A stretch of 64,000 nucleotides of DNA from Dyella humicola (GTDB lineage Bacteria > Pseudomonadota > Gammaproteobacteria > Xanthomonadales > Rhodanobacteraceae). Below are positions 47,302 through 55,978 of the stretch, one piece after another. Numbering within the stretch: the first letter of the stretch is position 1; every line of letters begins with the position of its first letter. Position numbers and translations under genes: made by a program. Location of the stretch: NCBI RefSeq assembly GCF_026283945.1, contig NZ_JAPDPC010000001.1, forward strand, positions 2,914,001-2,978,000. Reading direction: 5' to 3'. Below the pieces are notes generated by a model. The model saw only the letters and a program-made list of their open reading frames with translations. It did not search any database and was not told the origin of the DNA.

Positions 47302-48084
47302 ATGGCCTATCGAAATCTTGAAATCGCCAACCGCGGCGCGGTTCGCACGATCACCGTCAACCGTCCGGACAAGCTCAACGCGCTCAATCGCGAAACACTC
47401 AACGAACTGACCCTGGCCTTTAACCAGGCCGGCCAGGACGACGCCGTACGCGTAGTCGTGCTGACTGGCGCGGGTGAGAAAGCCTTCGTGGCGGGCGCCG
47501 ATATTGCCGAGATGAATGGCTACAGCCCAATACAGGCTCAGGGTTTCTCGCGTACGGGACAGCGCTTGATGAGCTTGATCGAACGCCTCGGCAAACCGGT
47601 CATCGCGCGCATCCAGGGTTTCGCCCTCGGCGGCGGCATGGAACTGGCGATGGCCTGCCATCTGCGCGTCGCCAGCGAAAAGGCGAAGTTCGGCCAGCCG
47701 GAAATCAACCTCGGCCTGATTCCGGGCTTTGGCGGCACCCAACGCCTGCTTCGCCTTGCCGGTCGTGGCGCGGCGCTGGAGTTATGCCTGACTGGCAGCC
47801 TGATCAACGCCCAGCGTGCGTACGAGCTAGGGGTGGTCACCCGCGTGGCGGCAGCCGAAGCGCTGGATGAGTCCGTAAACAGCTTGGCCGATCAACTCGC
47901 CCAGGCCGCGCCACTGGCCGCCGCCGGCATCCTGGATGCCGTGTTGCAAGGTGGCGAAACCACGATCGATCAAGGACTTGAGTTCGAGACGCAGGCCTTC
48001 GCCCTCGCCTTCTCCACCGAGGACATGCGCGAAGGCACAACCGCTTTCCTGGAGAAACGCAAGGCCGAGTTCCAGGGCCGCTGA
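47302..48084 (+). CDS. Enoyl-CoA hydratase
   Basis: A 260-residue crotonase. Both catalytic glutamates are present, in GFALGGGMELAMAC and GQPEINLGLIPGFGGTQRL, and the oxyanion-hole region VAGADIAEM is intact. It should hydrate 2-enoyl-CoA in beta-oxidation or related acyl-CoA breakdown. The exact substrate is not readable. No thiolase or dehydrogenase gene is adjacent. Confidence 0.9.
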   Translation: MAYRNLEIANRGAVRTITVNRPDKLNALNRETLNELTLAFNQAGQDDAVRVVVLTGAGEKAFVAGADIAEMNGYSPIQAQGFSRTGQRLMSLIERLGKPVIARIQGFALGGGMELAMACHLRVASEKAKFGQPEINLGLIPGFGGTQRLLRLAGRGAALELCLTGSLINAQRAYELGVVTRVAAAEALDESVNSLADQLAQAAPLAAAGILDAVLQGGETTIDQGLEFETQAFALAFSTEDMREGTTAFLEKRKAEFQGR

Positions 48085-48092
48085 GCGCGCAA

Positions 48093-48124
48093 GAGCGGGG
48101 ATGCGTAGTGGAGCGCCCCCGCTC
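48093..48124. terminator. Hairpin between convergent genes
   Basis: GAGCGGGG and CCCCGCTC form an 8-base-pair stem between the hydratase and the DUF1684 gene. No T-tract follows, so terminator function is uncertain. Confidence 0.35.
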
Positions 48125-48149
48125 CCCATCCCCGTTACCAGGCACCGTG

Positions 48150-49064
48150 TCAGTGTCCGCCGCGATAGTTTTTTTCGCCGGCGATCACGCGCAAATCCAG
48201 CCTGTTTTCCGGCGGCGCCAGCGGACAGGTCGCATACGGCGTGAAAGCACATGGCGGGTTATACGCCCGGTTGAAATCGAGCACGACTTTGCCGTCCTTG
48301 GGCAGATCGGCATACAGGAATCGCGCGGCGCCATAGGTCTCATGACCGGAAGTGCGATCAGCGATCACGAAGAACAGCGAGTCGGGCTCTTCCTGGATCG
48401 GCAGCAGCTCGTAGGTGTGGCCATCACGATGGAACACGGCCTTGCCCGGTACTTTTTCCTTGTTGATGGTGCCGAGTACGGAGCCCACTTCCAGCTCATG
48501 CGGTGGGTCGAACGGCACCCAGTCGGCGACGATGCGCCACGACGGATCGATCGGGAAATAATCGAGGCCGAGGAAATGGCTGCGCGTCTCGGCCTGACTG
48601 TCCTTGACGCGCAACCCCTTGCGCCCATCACGATCGATGACGAAGAAATTGGCTGAGCCAAAAGCCACGATCGTCGCCGGCGAGGCTGCGCTGGCGTGCA
48701 TGTCGTCAACCAGATTGGCCTCAAGCACCGGCTTGCCATCGATGGTGGCGCCGCTGTCGTTGTCGAGCACGATGTGCATCGCGCCCTCCTTGCTCAGCGT
48801 CACCACACCAAGGTGCGCAGGACCGGCCTTGAGCACGATGTCGTTGTCGGCCGCGCTGCCGACCCGGTTGACACCTTCATTCAACCATTCCAGACCGATC
48901 AGGCTCAGCCAGCCGCTGGGTGCGGTGAGGCTGGCCAGGCGCTTCTGCTGCCACTGCAGGACTTGTTGCGAGACATCGGCCGGGGTTGCGGCGGAGGGAT
49001 TCTGGGCATGCACGGCTGCAACTCCAAGGCTCAAGACGAAAGCAAAAACGGTGGTACGCAACAT
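48150..49064 (-). CDS. Exported DUF1684 protein
   Basis: A 304-residue protein from MLRTTVFAF with a signal peptide (about 1-20, AAVHAQ). The DUF1684 hallmarks are LTAPSGWLSLIGLEWL near the N-terminus, RDGRKGLRVKD in the middle, and RFLYADLPKDGKVVLDFNRAYNPPCAFTPYATCPLAPPENRL at the end (key residues CAFTPY and CPLP-like). Function of the family is unknown. Upstream in-frame ATGs (49082, 49130) are possible. It follows mutL in the same direction, where miaA and hfq lie in E. coli. Confidence 0.85.
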   Translation of the reverse strand: MLRTTVFAFVLSLGVAAVHAQNPSAATPADVSQQVLQWQQKRLASLTAPSGWLSLIGLEWLNEGVNRVGSAADNDIVLKAGPAHLGVVTLSKEGAMHIVLDNDSGATIDGKPVLEANLVDDMHASAASPATIVAFGSANFFVIDRDGRKGLRVKDSQAETRSHFLGLDYFPIDPSWRIVADWVPFDPPHELEVGSVLGTINKEKVPGKAVFHRDGHTYELLPIQEEPDSLFFVIADRTSGHETYGAARFLYADLPKDGKVVLDFNRAYNPPCAFTPYATCPLAPPENRLDLRVIAGEKNYRGGH

Positions 49065-49137
49065 GGCAGGCCCCGTCGACATCAGGGTCCGAGTATGGCC
49101 GTCCATTTGTCGATGTGGCAAGCGCGTCATGGCAGGC

Positions 49138-50970
49138 TCAGCGACCGCGCAGGAACAGCTTGTCCAGCTCGGACAAGCTCAGCTGCGTCCAGGTCGGGCG
49201 CCCATGGTTGCATTGTCCCGATCGCTCGGTGGTTTCCATTTCACGCAACAAGGCATTCATTTCCGGAATGGTCAGGCGCCGCCCTGCCCGCACCGAACCA
49301 TGGCAAGCCATGGTGGAAAGCAGCTCGTTTTCCAACTCCTGCAGGCGCCGCGAAGTGCCGTGCTGGGCCAGTTCGGCGAGCACATCGCGACACAGCTGGG
49401 CAACGTCAGCCCCTTCCAGCAAGGCGGGAATACGTCGCACGACCACGCCCGAAGGACCGCTGCGCGATAACTCCAGCCCCCATTCGGCCAGCGCATCCGC
49501 ATGCTCTTCGGCAGCGGCAGCCTCCTTCGCGCTCACGGCCACGTTCAGCGGCACCAGCATCATCTGCGAACGCAGGTTGCTGCAGGCCCGACCCGCCTTG
49601 AGCTTTTCGTAGGTGATGCGCTCGTGCGCGGCATGCATGTCGACCAGGATCAGGCCATGCGTATTCTCAGCCAGGATGTAGATGCTCTTGAGTTGCGCGA
49701 TGGCGAAGCCCAGGGGCGGCGCCTCGTCATCCGCCGCTTCGGGCATGGGCGAGTTCGCCGCATAAGCCAAGGGCGGCTGCGTGGCGGCCGGCTCGCCCAG
49801 CAGGGCAGCGTAGCCAGCCAGTGGCTGCTCGCGCACACCCAGACTGAGCCGGCTCTGGCTGAACGAGTTGGGCCATGCCGGTGCCGACAACGCAGGTGTC
49901 GACGACGATATGCCGAACGACGGTATCGCCACTGGAGCGGCCTCCTGCGGCGGCAACCCCACGTTGCCTGCACGCGTCTGCGCCAGCGCTTCATGCAGGG
50001 TGCGGAACAGAAAGTCATGTACCAGCCGCTGCTCACGGAAACGCACTTCGTGCTTGGCGGGATGCACGTTCACGTCCACGCCAGCCGGATCGAGCTCCAG
50101 GTAGAGCACGAACGCGGCATGACGACCGTGGAACAGCACGTCGGCATAGGCCTGACGCACGGCATGGGCCACGATGCGATCGCGCACCAGGCGCCCGTTG
50201 ACGTAGAAGTACTGCGAATCCGCCTGCGAACGAGACGCCGTAGGCAACCCGACCCAACCCGACAAGTGCAGGCCCGCCGCCGCGTGATCGACACGCAGGC
50301 TCTGCTGCGGAAAATCCTCGCCCAGCACCTCGGCCACACGCTGCAGTGCGGCGCCCTCATCGCGTGCCGCCTTGAGTATGCGCACCGGCTTGCCGTTATG
50401 ACTCAGGCGAAATTCCACCGAGCGACGTGCCAGTGCGAGCGACTTCAGCAGGTCGTCGATATGCGCGAACTCCGTTCGCTCCGCGCGAAGAAATTTTCGG
50501 CGCGCAGGAACGTTGTAGAACAGGTCACGCACTTCGACGCTGCTGCCCTGCGGATGCTGCGCAGGTCGCGCCGCCTGCATCTTGCCGCCATCGACCTCGA
50601 TGCGGAATGCGGTGTCCTGTCCTTGCGCGCGCGAGGTCAGCGCGAAACGCGCCACCGACGACACTGAGGCGAGGGCTTCGCCGCGAAATCCCATGCTGGC
50701 GACATGCTCAAGATCGTCGAAGCTACCGATCTTGCTGGTGGCGTGCGAGGCCACGGCCAACTGCAGCTCGTCCGGTGAAATCCCGCAGCCATCGTCGCGT
50801 ACGCGGATCAATCGCGCGCCGCCCTGCTCGATGTCGACCTCGATCCGGGTGGCGCCGGCATCCAGGCTGTTCTCGACCAGTTCCTTGACCACGGAAGAAG
50901 GGCGCTCGATCACCTCGCCAGCGGCGATCTGGTTGATGAGTTCGGGGGGAAGGGCACGGATGACAGGCAT
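49138..50970 (-). CDS. mutL: DNA mismatch repair protein MutL
   Basis: A 610-residue GHKL ATPase. The N-terminal motifs are [33 protein letters not shown] and [10 protein letters not shown]. The C-terminal dimer domain contains [12 protein letters not shown] (about 440-451), the endonuclease-type DxHA-x2-E-x4-E motif, and a terminal CNHGRPTW. It therefore probably nicks DNA itself, as expected in bacteria without MutH. It lies downstream of amiC in the conserved nnr-tsaE-ami-mutL order. Confidence 0.97.
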   Translation of the reverse strand: MPVIRALPPELINQIAAGEVIERPSSVVKELVENSLDAGATRIEVDIEQGGARLIRVRDDGCGISPDELQLAVASHATSKIGSFDDLEHVASMGFRGEALASVSSVARFALTSRAQGQDTAFRIEVDGGKMQAARPAQHPQGSSVEVRDLFYNVPARRKFLRAERTEFAHIDDLLKSLALARRSVEFRLSHNGKPVRILKAARDEGAALQRVAEVLGEDFPQQSLRVDHAAAGLHLSGWVGLPTASRSQADSQYFYVNGRLVRDRIVAHAVRQAYADVLFHGRHAAFVLYLELDPAGVDVNVHPAKHEVRFREQRLVHDFLFRTLHEALAQTRAGNVGLPPQEAAPVAIPSFGISSSTPALSAPAWPNSFSQSRLSLGVREQPLAGYAALLGEPAATQPPLAYAANSPMPEAADDEAPPLGFAIAQLKSIYILAENTHGLILVDMHAAHERITYEKLKAGRACSNLRSQMMLVPLNVAVSAKEAAAAEEHADALAEWGLELSRSGPSGVVVRRIPALLEGADVAQLCRDVLAELAQHGTSRRLQELENELLSTMACHGSVRAGRRLTIPEMNALLREMETTERSGQCNHGRPTWTQLSLSELDKLFLRGR

Positions 50971-51012
50971 CGGCGAAGCTTAAAGCCTGCCCTGCCCGGG
51001 CGAAAGCAAAAG

Positions 51013-51030
51013 CGCCGCCTGGAGGCGGCG
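51013..51030 (-). terminator. Hairpin between amiC and mutL
   Basis: CGCCGCC-TGGA-GGCGGCG stem followed on the minus strand by CTTTTGCTTT. It may terminate or attenuate amiC transcripts before mutL. Confidence 0.6.
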
Positions 51031-51054
51031 AGGTCGGTCACCTCAGGAAAGCGC

Positions 51055-52668
51055 TCAACTCGCAGGAATGGTCAACACCATGCCCACGCGTACCCCGCTG
51101 TCGCCATTGATGCGATTGGCGTTTTTCAGCGCATCGATGCTTACGCCGTACTCGCGAGCGATGCTGCGCAGGTTCTCGCCAGGCTCGACGCGATGCAGGT
51201 CGCGCACCCCATCGTCAGCGCTTGATCCATCGCCGCTGGGGCCCTTGCTGGACGAGGCCATCGCCTGCGCCACGGCCTTGTTGGCGCGAGCCGAGGTGTC
51301 GTCATCGCTGCCCTTCGACGTGGCCAGCGCAACCCCGCTGCGACGCGCCGCCTGGGCGGCAAACCAGCTGCCAGGCGGCGGCGTGGCTTCGAAGTAACCG
51401 CGCACGCCACTCATTACCGCCGTGGCGAGGCGCGCCTGATGCGAGGGATCGCGCAACTTGCGCTCCTCGTCCGGATTACTGATGAAGGCGGTCTCGACCA
51501 GGATCGACGGCACGTCGGGCGAACGCAGCACCACAAAGTTTGCCCGTTCCACATAGCCGCGATGGGTCGGACCGAGATTGCCCAGGGCGCTCAGCACGTT
51601 GCCGGCCACCGACTCGCTGGCCTGCATGGAATAGCCCTGCTGCAGGTCCAGCAACACGGCGGCCAGGCCGTCGTTCTTGTCGTCCAGCGTGACGCCACCG
51701 ATCAGGTCGGCTCGGTTCTGGCCATCTGCCAACCATTGCGCGGCCATATTGGTCTTGCCGCGCGGCGACAACACCCACACCGATGAACCCTTGGCATCGC
51801 CATTGACGAAGGCGTCGGCGTGGATCGAGATGAAGAGGTCGGCGGAGTTGTTGCGTGCGATCTGGTAACGCTGCGCCAGCGGGATGAAGAAGTCCGTGCT
51901 ACGCGTCAGCACGGCACGCATGCCGGGCTGCTGGTTGATCTGCTCCGCCAGCTGGCGCGCGACCGCGAGGGTGACGTTTTTCTCCAGCGTGCCGCTGGGA
52001 CCATGAGCGCCCGGATCGTCGCCGCCATGGCCGGCATCGACGGCAATCACCACCTTGCGCTCGCCGTTCAACAGCGCCGCTGCTGCCCGAGTGGAGGCCA
52101 TGCCGCTCTGGGTTGGCTTGAGGCCGGACTTGCTCCCGCTACGCGAGGGCGACGGTGTGTAGGTCGACGCCGGATCAGGTGCCGATACGGCTGGCGCGGC
52201 GACTGGCGCTGCGGCCACGGCCGCCGGGCCGTCGTCATCCGACCCGCGCACGACGGGCTTGGACGCCATGCCGCTAGCGGGATAAAGATCCACGACCAGG
52301 CGGTAGCCGTAGTCCGCCTGCGGTTTCAGCAGGAAGCTCTTGATGCTGCTGGAGGGGTCGATCTTGGCCGTGAGCCTGACATTGTTGCCCTGTCGCTCGC
52401 CACTGAGCCCCTTGTAGAGCCCCTGGGCCGAGGGGGAGCTGAAGTCGCTGCTGATGGCGCTGTCGCTTACGTCGACCGTCAGCTGGTCGCCATCCTGCTT
52501 GACCTTGTAAGTCACCGGGCCGGACACGTCGAGCACGACGCGGGTGTATTCGGGGCCAGCCCAGACGCGAGCGGACTTCACATCGGCCGCACGCGCGACG
52601 CAAAAAGGCACCAGAGCCATCAAGGCCATGGCACCAAGCAAAGCAGGATGCGTCCAATATCCCTTCAT
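51055..52668 (-). CDS. amiC: N-acetylmuramoyl-L-alanine amidase AmiC/AmiB type with LysM
   Basis: Periplasmic zinc amidase that splits septal peptidoglycan at cell separation, 537 residues. Signal peptide about 1-27, AMIN domain about 28-130, a Ser/Pro-rich linker, then an Amidase_3 domain with VIAVDAGHGGDDPGA, LEKNVTL, SIHADAF and ILVETAFISN supplying the Zn ligands and catalytic Glu. A C-terminal LysM domain begins HRVEPGENLRSIAREYG. MKGYW was chosen for the signal peptide; 46 upstream codons are open, and a start at 52728 is possible. Confidence 0.94.
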   Translation of the reverse strand: MKGYWTHPALLGAMALMALVPFCVARAADVKSARVWAGPEYTRVVLDVSGPVTYKVKQDGDQLTVDVSDSAISSDFSSPSAQGLYKGLSGERQGNNVRLTAKIDPSSSIKSFLLKPQADYGYRLVVDLYPASGMASKPVVRGSDDDGPAAVAAAPVAAPAVSAPDPASTYTPSPSRSGSKSGLKPTQSGMASTRAAAALLNGERKVVIAVDAGHGGDDPGAHGPSGTLEKNVTLAVARQLAEQINQQPGMRAVLTRSTDFFIPLAQRYQIARNNSADLFISIHADAFVNGDAKGSSVWVLSPRGKTNMAAQWLADGQNRADLIGGVTLDDKNDGLAAVLLDLQQGYSMQASESVAGNVLSALGNLGPTHRGYVERANFVVLRSPDVPSILVETAFISNPDEERKLRDPSHQARLATAVMSGVRGYFEATPPPGSWFAAQAARRSGVALATSKGSDDDTSARANKAVAQAMASSSKGPSGDGSSADDGVRDLHRVEPGENLRSIAREYGVSIDALKNANRINGDSGVRVGMVLTIPAS

Positions 52669-52880
52669 GGTGCGGAATTGAAGCCCACTCGCCTGCCGAT
52701 TGCAAGAGGTTTTCCTTTGAATATCCATAACCTGCAGCTGTTTTGTCAGATCGCCTCCAGCTATCGGCCGCAAGCCACGCAAACTGAAGGCTTCCTGCCG
52801 ATGCAAGCCTCGAAGAAAAATCTCAAGAAGTACCGATACTTAGCCAAAACACAGCACGAAAGGTGGTGCGCAGGCAGCCC

Positions 52881-53339
52881 TCAGGCGAGCCGGGACACCA
52901 CGCGTGCGCCCCGCTCCGTACGCGCCTCCATGGCGGCAGCCCGACCGGTGCCGGCGTAGCTGAGATGCAGGATCAGATCGGGCGTCGGCAGGGCGCCCGT
53001 GCCTCGCTCAGGCCATTCCACCAGCACCAGGGCCGCGGGGTCTGACAGCGCATCCAGACCCAGCCATTCGAGCTCGCCCGGATCGGCAATGCGGTAGAGA
53101 TCCAGGTGCCACGCGGCCCGATCCTGTGCGCGATAGGACTCGACCAGGCTGTAGGTAGGGCTTTTGATCCGCTCACCGACGCCCAGCGCCCCGAGCAATG
53201 CTCGCGCAAAGCTGGTCTTGCCGGCCCCCAGATCACCGTGCAGATAAACCACCAGCCCTTCATCGATCACGCCGGCCAGCTGTCGGGCCAGCGCGGCCGT
53301 AGCCGCTTCGTCGGCAAGCTCCCAGTGCTGATCCATCAT
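52881..53339 (-). CDS. tsaE: tRNA t6A biosynthesis ATPase TsaE
   Basis: ATPase of the TsaB-TsaD-TsaE complex that makes threonylcarbamoyl-adenosine 37 in tRNA. 152 residues from MMDQHWEL; Walker A GDLGAGKTS at about 35-43, then SPTYSLVESY and HLDLYRIADP. The longer upstream frame is not family-like. It sits between nnr and amiC, the classical order. About 210 non-coding bases separate it from amiC. Confidence 0.95.
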   Translation of the reverse strand: MMDQHWELADEAATAALARQLAGVIDEGLVVYLHGDLGAGKTSFARALLGALGVGERIKSPTYSLVESYRAQDRAAWHLDLYRIADPGELEWLGLDALSDPAALVLVEWPERGTGALPTPDLILHLSYAGTGRAAAMEARTERGARVVSRLA

Positions 53340-53352
53340 GCGCCCTTTCCGT

Positions 53353-54837
53353 TCATGCGCCCTTTCCGTTGAGGAGGAGCCGCAGAGGCTCCAGCAGATC
53401 GCTGGCGAGCAGGCCGCGTTCGCCGCCCTTGCGGGCCGCAAGGTCACCCGCGCGCGCGTGCAAGCCCACGCCCAGGCAGGCCGCTTGCCAGGGCTCGCAA
53501 CCCTGGCCAAGCAAGGCCGCGATGATGCCCGTCAGCAGGTCGCCCATGCCACCGGAAGCCATGCCGGGATTGCCCCAGGGACATACCGCCACTCGCCCCT
53601 CGGGTGCTGCCACGAGGCTGCCAGCGCCTTTCAAGACCACGATCGCGCCGAAACGATGTGCCAGTTCGCGCGCGGCCGCGAAACGGTCCGCGCCGATCGT
53701 CGCGGTATCGCAGCCCAGCAAGCGCGCCGCCTCACCCGGGTGCGGCGTCAGCACCGCGCGTCCCGCCAGCTGCCGTGGCTCACGCGCCAGCAGGTTCAGG
53801 CCGTCGGCATCGAGCACCAGGGGCAGCCCGGATTCCAGTGCGGTCAACCAGAGCGCGTGGCCCCAGGCGCCCTGCCCCAATCCGGGCCCTACCGCCAGCA
53901 CGGTGGCGCGCTCCAGCAACGGCGCCAGCGCCTGCGGCCCATTCACCTCGTGCGCCATCATTTCCGGTCGAGCGCTATTGAGCGCCACCAGATGCTCGCC
54001 GCGCGTCGCCACACTGACCAGGCCCGCGCCACCACGCAGGGCAGCCTCGCTGCACAGGCGAATCGCCCCCGCCGTGCCGTGCTCGCCACCAATAGCGAGC
54101 ACATGGCCGTTGTTGCCCTTGTGGGCCTGACGAGGGCGCGGTGGCAGGGCCTGCACCCGCAGCAGCTCGGCATCCGCGTGGCGTCCCTGCCACAGCGCCT
54201 CGGGTAAGCCCAAGCGGTCCAACTGCACGTGCCCCACATAACCCGGCGCCTGCCCCGTGTAGAGGCCGCGCTTGGCGGCAATGAACGTGACGGTGACATC
54301 AGCTTGCACGGACTCACCCGGCACCTCACCCGTATCGGCATTCACGCCCGACGGCACATCGAGCGCGAGAATGGGCGCGCCACGGGCCTGAATCTGGCGC
54401 ACCAGCTGCGCAACGTCGGGTGCCAACGCGCGCCGCAGCCCGGTGCCGAACAAGCCATCGATCTGCACATCCGCCAAGGGCAACTCACCACTCCCCTGCC
54501 ACAGATGCACCGTGCCACCGCCCTGTTCGAACTCGCGGCGCGCACGCACCGCGTCGTCGCCCTGGCTCTCGCCCAACGCGATCACGTCGGCATGCAAGCC
54601 AGCCTCAAGCGCCAGTGCGGCCAGCAGGTAGCCATCCCCACCGTTGTTGCCGGGGCCGCAATACACCGCGATGCGCCGCGCACGCGGCCAGTGCTGCCGA
54701 AGACAAACCAGCGCGGCCGCGGCGGCGCGCTGCATGAGTTCGTAGCCTGGGATGCCCAGTGACTCGATGGCGCGGCGATCGAGCGCACGCACCTGGTCGA
54801 CGGTATAAAGCTCGTGGCGGTGGTCGTTGGCAGTCAT
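53353..54837 (-). CDS. nnr: Bifunctional NAD(P)H-hydrate epimerase/dehydratase (Nnr)
   Basis: Metabolite repair enzyme that restores damaged NAD(P)HX. 494 residues. The N-terminal YjeF epimerase domain contains YCGPGNNGGDGY and DVPSGVNADTG. The C-terminal dehydratase domain (from about 230) contains KGNNGHVLAIGG, LTPHPGEAARLL, VLKGAGS and NPGMASGGMGDLLTG. TATAAT lies exactly six bases before the ATG and no Shine-Dalgarno is present, suggesting a leaderless mRNA. It is divergent from queG across 59 bases. Confidence 0.96.
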   Translation of the reverse strand: MTANDHRHELYTVDQVRALDRRAIESLGIPGYELMQRAAAAALVCLRQHWPRARRIAVYCGPGNNGGDGYLLAALALEAGLHADVIALGESQGDDAVRARREFEQGGGTVHLWQGSGELPLADVQIDGLFGTGLRRALAPDVAQLVRQIQARGAPILALDVPSGVNADTGEVPGESVQADVTVTFIAAKRGLYTGQAPGYVGHVQLDRLGLPEALWQGRHADAELLRVQALPPRPRQAHKGNNGHVLAIGGEHGTAGAIRLCSEAALRGGAGLVSVATRGEHLVALNSARPEMMAHEVNGPQALAPLLERATVLAVGPGLGQGAWGHALWLTALESGLPLVLDADGLNLLAREPRQLAGRAVLTPHPGEAARLLGCDTATIGADRFAAARELAHRFGAIVVLKGAGSLVAAPEGRVAVCPWGNPGMASGGMGDLLTGIIAALLGQGCEPWQAACLGVGLHARAGDLAARKGGERGLLASDLLEPLRLLLNGKGA

Positions 54838-54843
54838 CGGTGA

Positions 54844-54890
54844 ATTATAGGCATGCCCGCCGCAGGACCTGGGCCTGCAGCACCTACAAT
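54844..54890. promoter_or_regulatory. Mirror-image -10 elements of nnr and queG
   Basis: The 59-base nnr-queG spacer contains TATAAT for nnr (minus strand, 54844-54849) and TACAAT for queG (plus strand, 54885-54890). Each ends six bases before its ATG. Between them is GCAGG-N7-CCTGC (54862-54878). No -35 consensus is evident at 16-18 bases on either side, and no ribosome binding site is seen for either gene. Confidence 0.6.
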
Positions 54891-54896
54891 AGGCAC

Positions 54897-55973
54897 ATGG
54901 CCGCGACTCCCCTGCACACGCCCGACTACGCTGCGCTCGCCCGCGATATCAAGCGCTGGGCGCGTGAGTTGGGCTTTGCCGATGCCGGCATCGCCGGGAC
55001 GGATTTGGGCGAAGACGAGCTCCATCTCAAGCGTTGGCTGGATGCCGGTCACCATGGCGACATGGAGTACATGGCCCGTCACGGCGACAAGCGCAGTCGC
55101 CCGCACGAACTGGAGCCAGGCACCGTTCGCGTGGTTTCGGTGCGCATGGATTACATACCGCCAGGGACACGCAACGCGTGGAACGTGCTGGACGAACCCG
55201 AGGCCGCTTACGTGGCGCGCTATGCGCTGGGACGCGACTACCACAAGCTGATGCGCAACCGGCTCCAGAAACTTGCCGAGCGCATTCATGAGGTCATCGG
55301 CGATTTCGGTTATCGCGCCTTCGTCGACTCCGCCCCGGTGCTGGAAAAAGCGCTGGCGCGCAATGCCGGACTCGGCTGGATCGGCAAGCACACGGTGCTC
55401 ATCAATCGTCAGGCCGGTTCGTATTTCTTCCTGGGCGAGCTGTATACCAACCTGCCTTTGCCGATCGACGAACCCGCCAGCGCGCACTGTGGCAGCTGTC
55501 GTCGCTGCATCGACATCTGTCCGACCCAAGCCATCGTCGGGCCTTACAAGCTCGATGCGCGCCGCTGCATTTCGTATCTCACCATCGAGCTGCGCGGCAG
55601 CATCCCCGAGGAACTGCGCGCGCCCATGGGCAACCGTATCTTTGGTTGCGACGACTGTCAGCTGATCTGCCCGTGGAACAAGTTTGCGCAGGACGCGACC
55701 GAGCCCGATTTCGCGCCACGCCACCAACTCGATGGCGCCAAACTCGTTGAGCTATTCGGCTGGAGCGAACAGGAATTCCTGCAACGCACCGAAGGCATGG
55801 CGATACGCCGCACCGGTTACGAGGGCTGGCTGCGAAATATCGCGGTCGCGCTCGGCAACGCGCCGCACACGGACGTCGTGCGACACGCGCTGCTATCCCG
55901 CGCCGAACACGCTTCACCGATCGTGCGCGAGCACGTCGCCTGGGCGTTGGCGCGGCATGCAGCGCAGGCGTAA
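54897..55973 (+). CDS. queG: Epoxyqueuosine reductase QueG
   Basis: Cobalamin-dependent iron-sulfur enzyme for the last step of queuosine synthesis in tRNA. 358 residues from MAATPL. N-terminal catalytic domain with FVDSAPVLEKALARNAGLGWIGKH. Two [4Fe-4S] sites are supplied by CGSCRRCIDICPTQA and CDDCQLICPWN. A C-terminal HEAT-like region follows. TACAAT six bases before the ATG suggests a leaderless transcript. The arrangement next to nnr matches E. coli. It converges with pgi over 5 bases. Confidence 0.96.
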   Translation: MAATPLHTPDYAALARDIKRWARELGFADAGIAGTDLGEDELHLKRWLDAGHHGDMEYMARHGDKRSRPHELEPGTVRVVSVRMDYIPPGTRNAWNVLDEPEAAYVARYALGRDYHKLMRNRLQKLAERIHEVIGDFGYRAFVDSAPVLEKALARNAGLGWIGKHTVLINRQAGSYFFLGELYTNLPLPIDEPASAHCGSCRRCIDICPTQAIVGPYKLDARRCISYLTIELRGSIPEELRAPMGNRIFGCDDCQLICPWNKFAQDATEPDFAPRHQLDGAKLVELFGWSEQEFLQRTEGMAIRRTGYEGWLRNIAVALGNAPHTDVVRHALLSRAEHASPIVREHVAWALARHAAQA

Positions 55974-55978
55974 GAGCC

